From positions 1-6,339 of the forward strand of contig PTLJ01000099.1 in the NCBI GenBank assembly GCA_002938045.1: DNA of 6,339 nt, read 5' to 3'. How positions within the stretch are numbered: position 1 is the first letter of the stretch; each line of letters begins with the position of its first letter. The stretch is from Alphaproteobacteria bacterium MarineAlpha3_Bin4 (lineage in GTDB: Bacteria > Pseudomonadota > Alphaproteobacteria > Rhodospirillales > Casp-alpha2). Positions 5,898-6,339 of the stretch are shown here, in pieces. A program made the position numbers and the translations under genes. The notes under the pieces are model-generated. The model was given only the letters and a program-made list of their open reading frames with translations, was not told the origin of the DNA and made no database searches.

Positions 5898-6339
5898 ATG
5901 GCAGGTTCAGTCAACAAAGTCATTCTTGTCGGAAATTTAGGGCGCGACCCTGAAATTCGCTTTTCTCAGAACAACGACAAGATAGTCAGTATGTCTGTCG
6001 CTACCTCGGAGAATTGGAAGGACCGCGAGACTGGCGAGCGGCGCGAGAAGACCGAATGGCACCGGGTCGTTGTTTTCGACAAATTCATCGCCGATATTTG
6101 CGAGAAGTACCTGAAGAAGGGCTCGAAGGTCTACGTCGAGGGTCAGCTGCAAACCCGCAAATGGACTGGCAACGACGGCATCGAGAAATACTTCACCGAA
6201 GTAGTGCTAGGGCGTTTTAACTCGACCTTAACGATGCTGGACAGTCGCAGTGGCGGCGGAGACAGTGCCGGAGGCACCGATCCCGGCTGGGGCGGACCCG
6301 ACGATGGTGGTAGCGGGTCTGGCAGCGAAGGCGGCGGCG
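5898..6339 (+). CDS. ssb: Single-stranded DNA-binding protein SSB (partial, 3' end outside window)
   Basis: SSB coats single-stranded DNA in replication, recombination and repair as a homotetramer and recruits partners through its acidic C-terminal tip. The visible 147 residues start MAGSVNKVILVGNLGRDPEI, the standard start of bacterial SSB. The OB fold covers about residues 4-115 and keeps the aromatic DNA-contact positions known from E. coli: W40, W54, F60 and W89 (E. coli W88). KKGSKVYVEGQLQTRKW (73-89) is typical. From residue 118 the protein becomes Gly/Ser/Asp-rich (GGGDSAGG...), the disordered linker. The acidic tip and stop codon lie beyond the window edge, not missing by mutation as far as can be seen. 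It is read away from uvrA. The G-run just before the ATG is its likely ribosome-binding site. Confidence 0.97.
   Translation, partial: MAGSVNKVILVGNLGRDPEIRFSQNNDKIVSMSVATSENWKDRETGERREKTEWHRVVVFDKFIADICEKYLKKGSKVYVEGQLQTRKWTGNDGIEKYFTEVVLGRFNSTLTMLDSRSGGGDSAGGTDPGWGGPDDGGSGSGSEGGG

Noticed and set aside
6246..6339. GGC-rich repeat-like sequence at the right edge
   Set aside because: It is explained by the Gly/Ser-rich linker of SSB and is not a separate repeat element.

Overview
The window looks like a piece of an alphaproteobacterial chromosome, moderately GC-rich. The main clue is UvrA. It is 970 residues long, has a CPVSGF-type first zinc motif and a GISGGGKSS second Walker A, and its gene diverges from ssb; from memory this combination fits Alphaproteobacteria. 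That placement is an inference from sequence style and was not tested with a tree.

Left part (1-1829, plus strand): the last 20 codons of an unidentified gene end at 65. A roughly 200-base leader follows, holding two short perfect inverted repeats. Next comes a tightly coupled two-gene unit encoding the alpha and beta subunits of a family I CoA-transferase-like enzyme. The stop of the first gene and the start of the second share ATGA. The beta subunit resembles IpdB, and the glutamate used by true CoA transferases is not visible, so a CoA-thioester hydrolase or C-C-cleaving role like that of IpdAB is more likely than CoA transfer. The substrate cannot be read from the sequence.

Middle (1846-5623, minus strand): uvrA, the damage-recognition ATPase of nucleotide excision repair, is followed 25 bases downstream by a class I SAM-dependent methyltransferase gene of unknown substrate. 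They probably form one operon. The methyltransferase gene converges on the CoA-transferase-like pair with only 16 bases between the stop codons and no recognisable terminator.

Right part (5624-6339): a 274-base divergent intergenic region carries a TATAAT -10 element for uvrA and two short palindromes, but no canonical alphaproteobacterial LexA box (GTTC-N7-GTTC). It leads into ssb, which encodes single-stranded DNA-binding protein and runs off the window edge inside its Gly-rich linker. The uvrA/ssb divergent pair is a widely conserved DNA-repair arrangement.

No mobile element, CRISPR array, tRNA or rRNA was seen. Most of the window is ordinary core genome. The least explained parts are the methyltransferase linked to uvrA, the atypical CoA-transferase-like pair and the palindromes of the intergenic regions.
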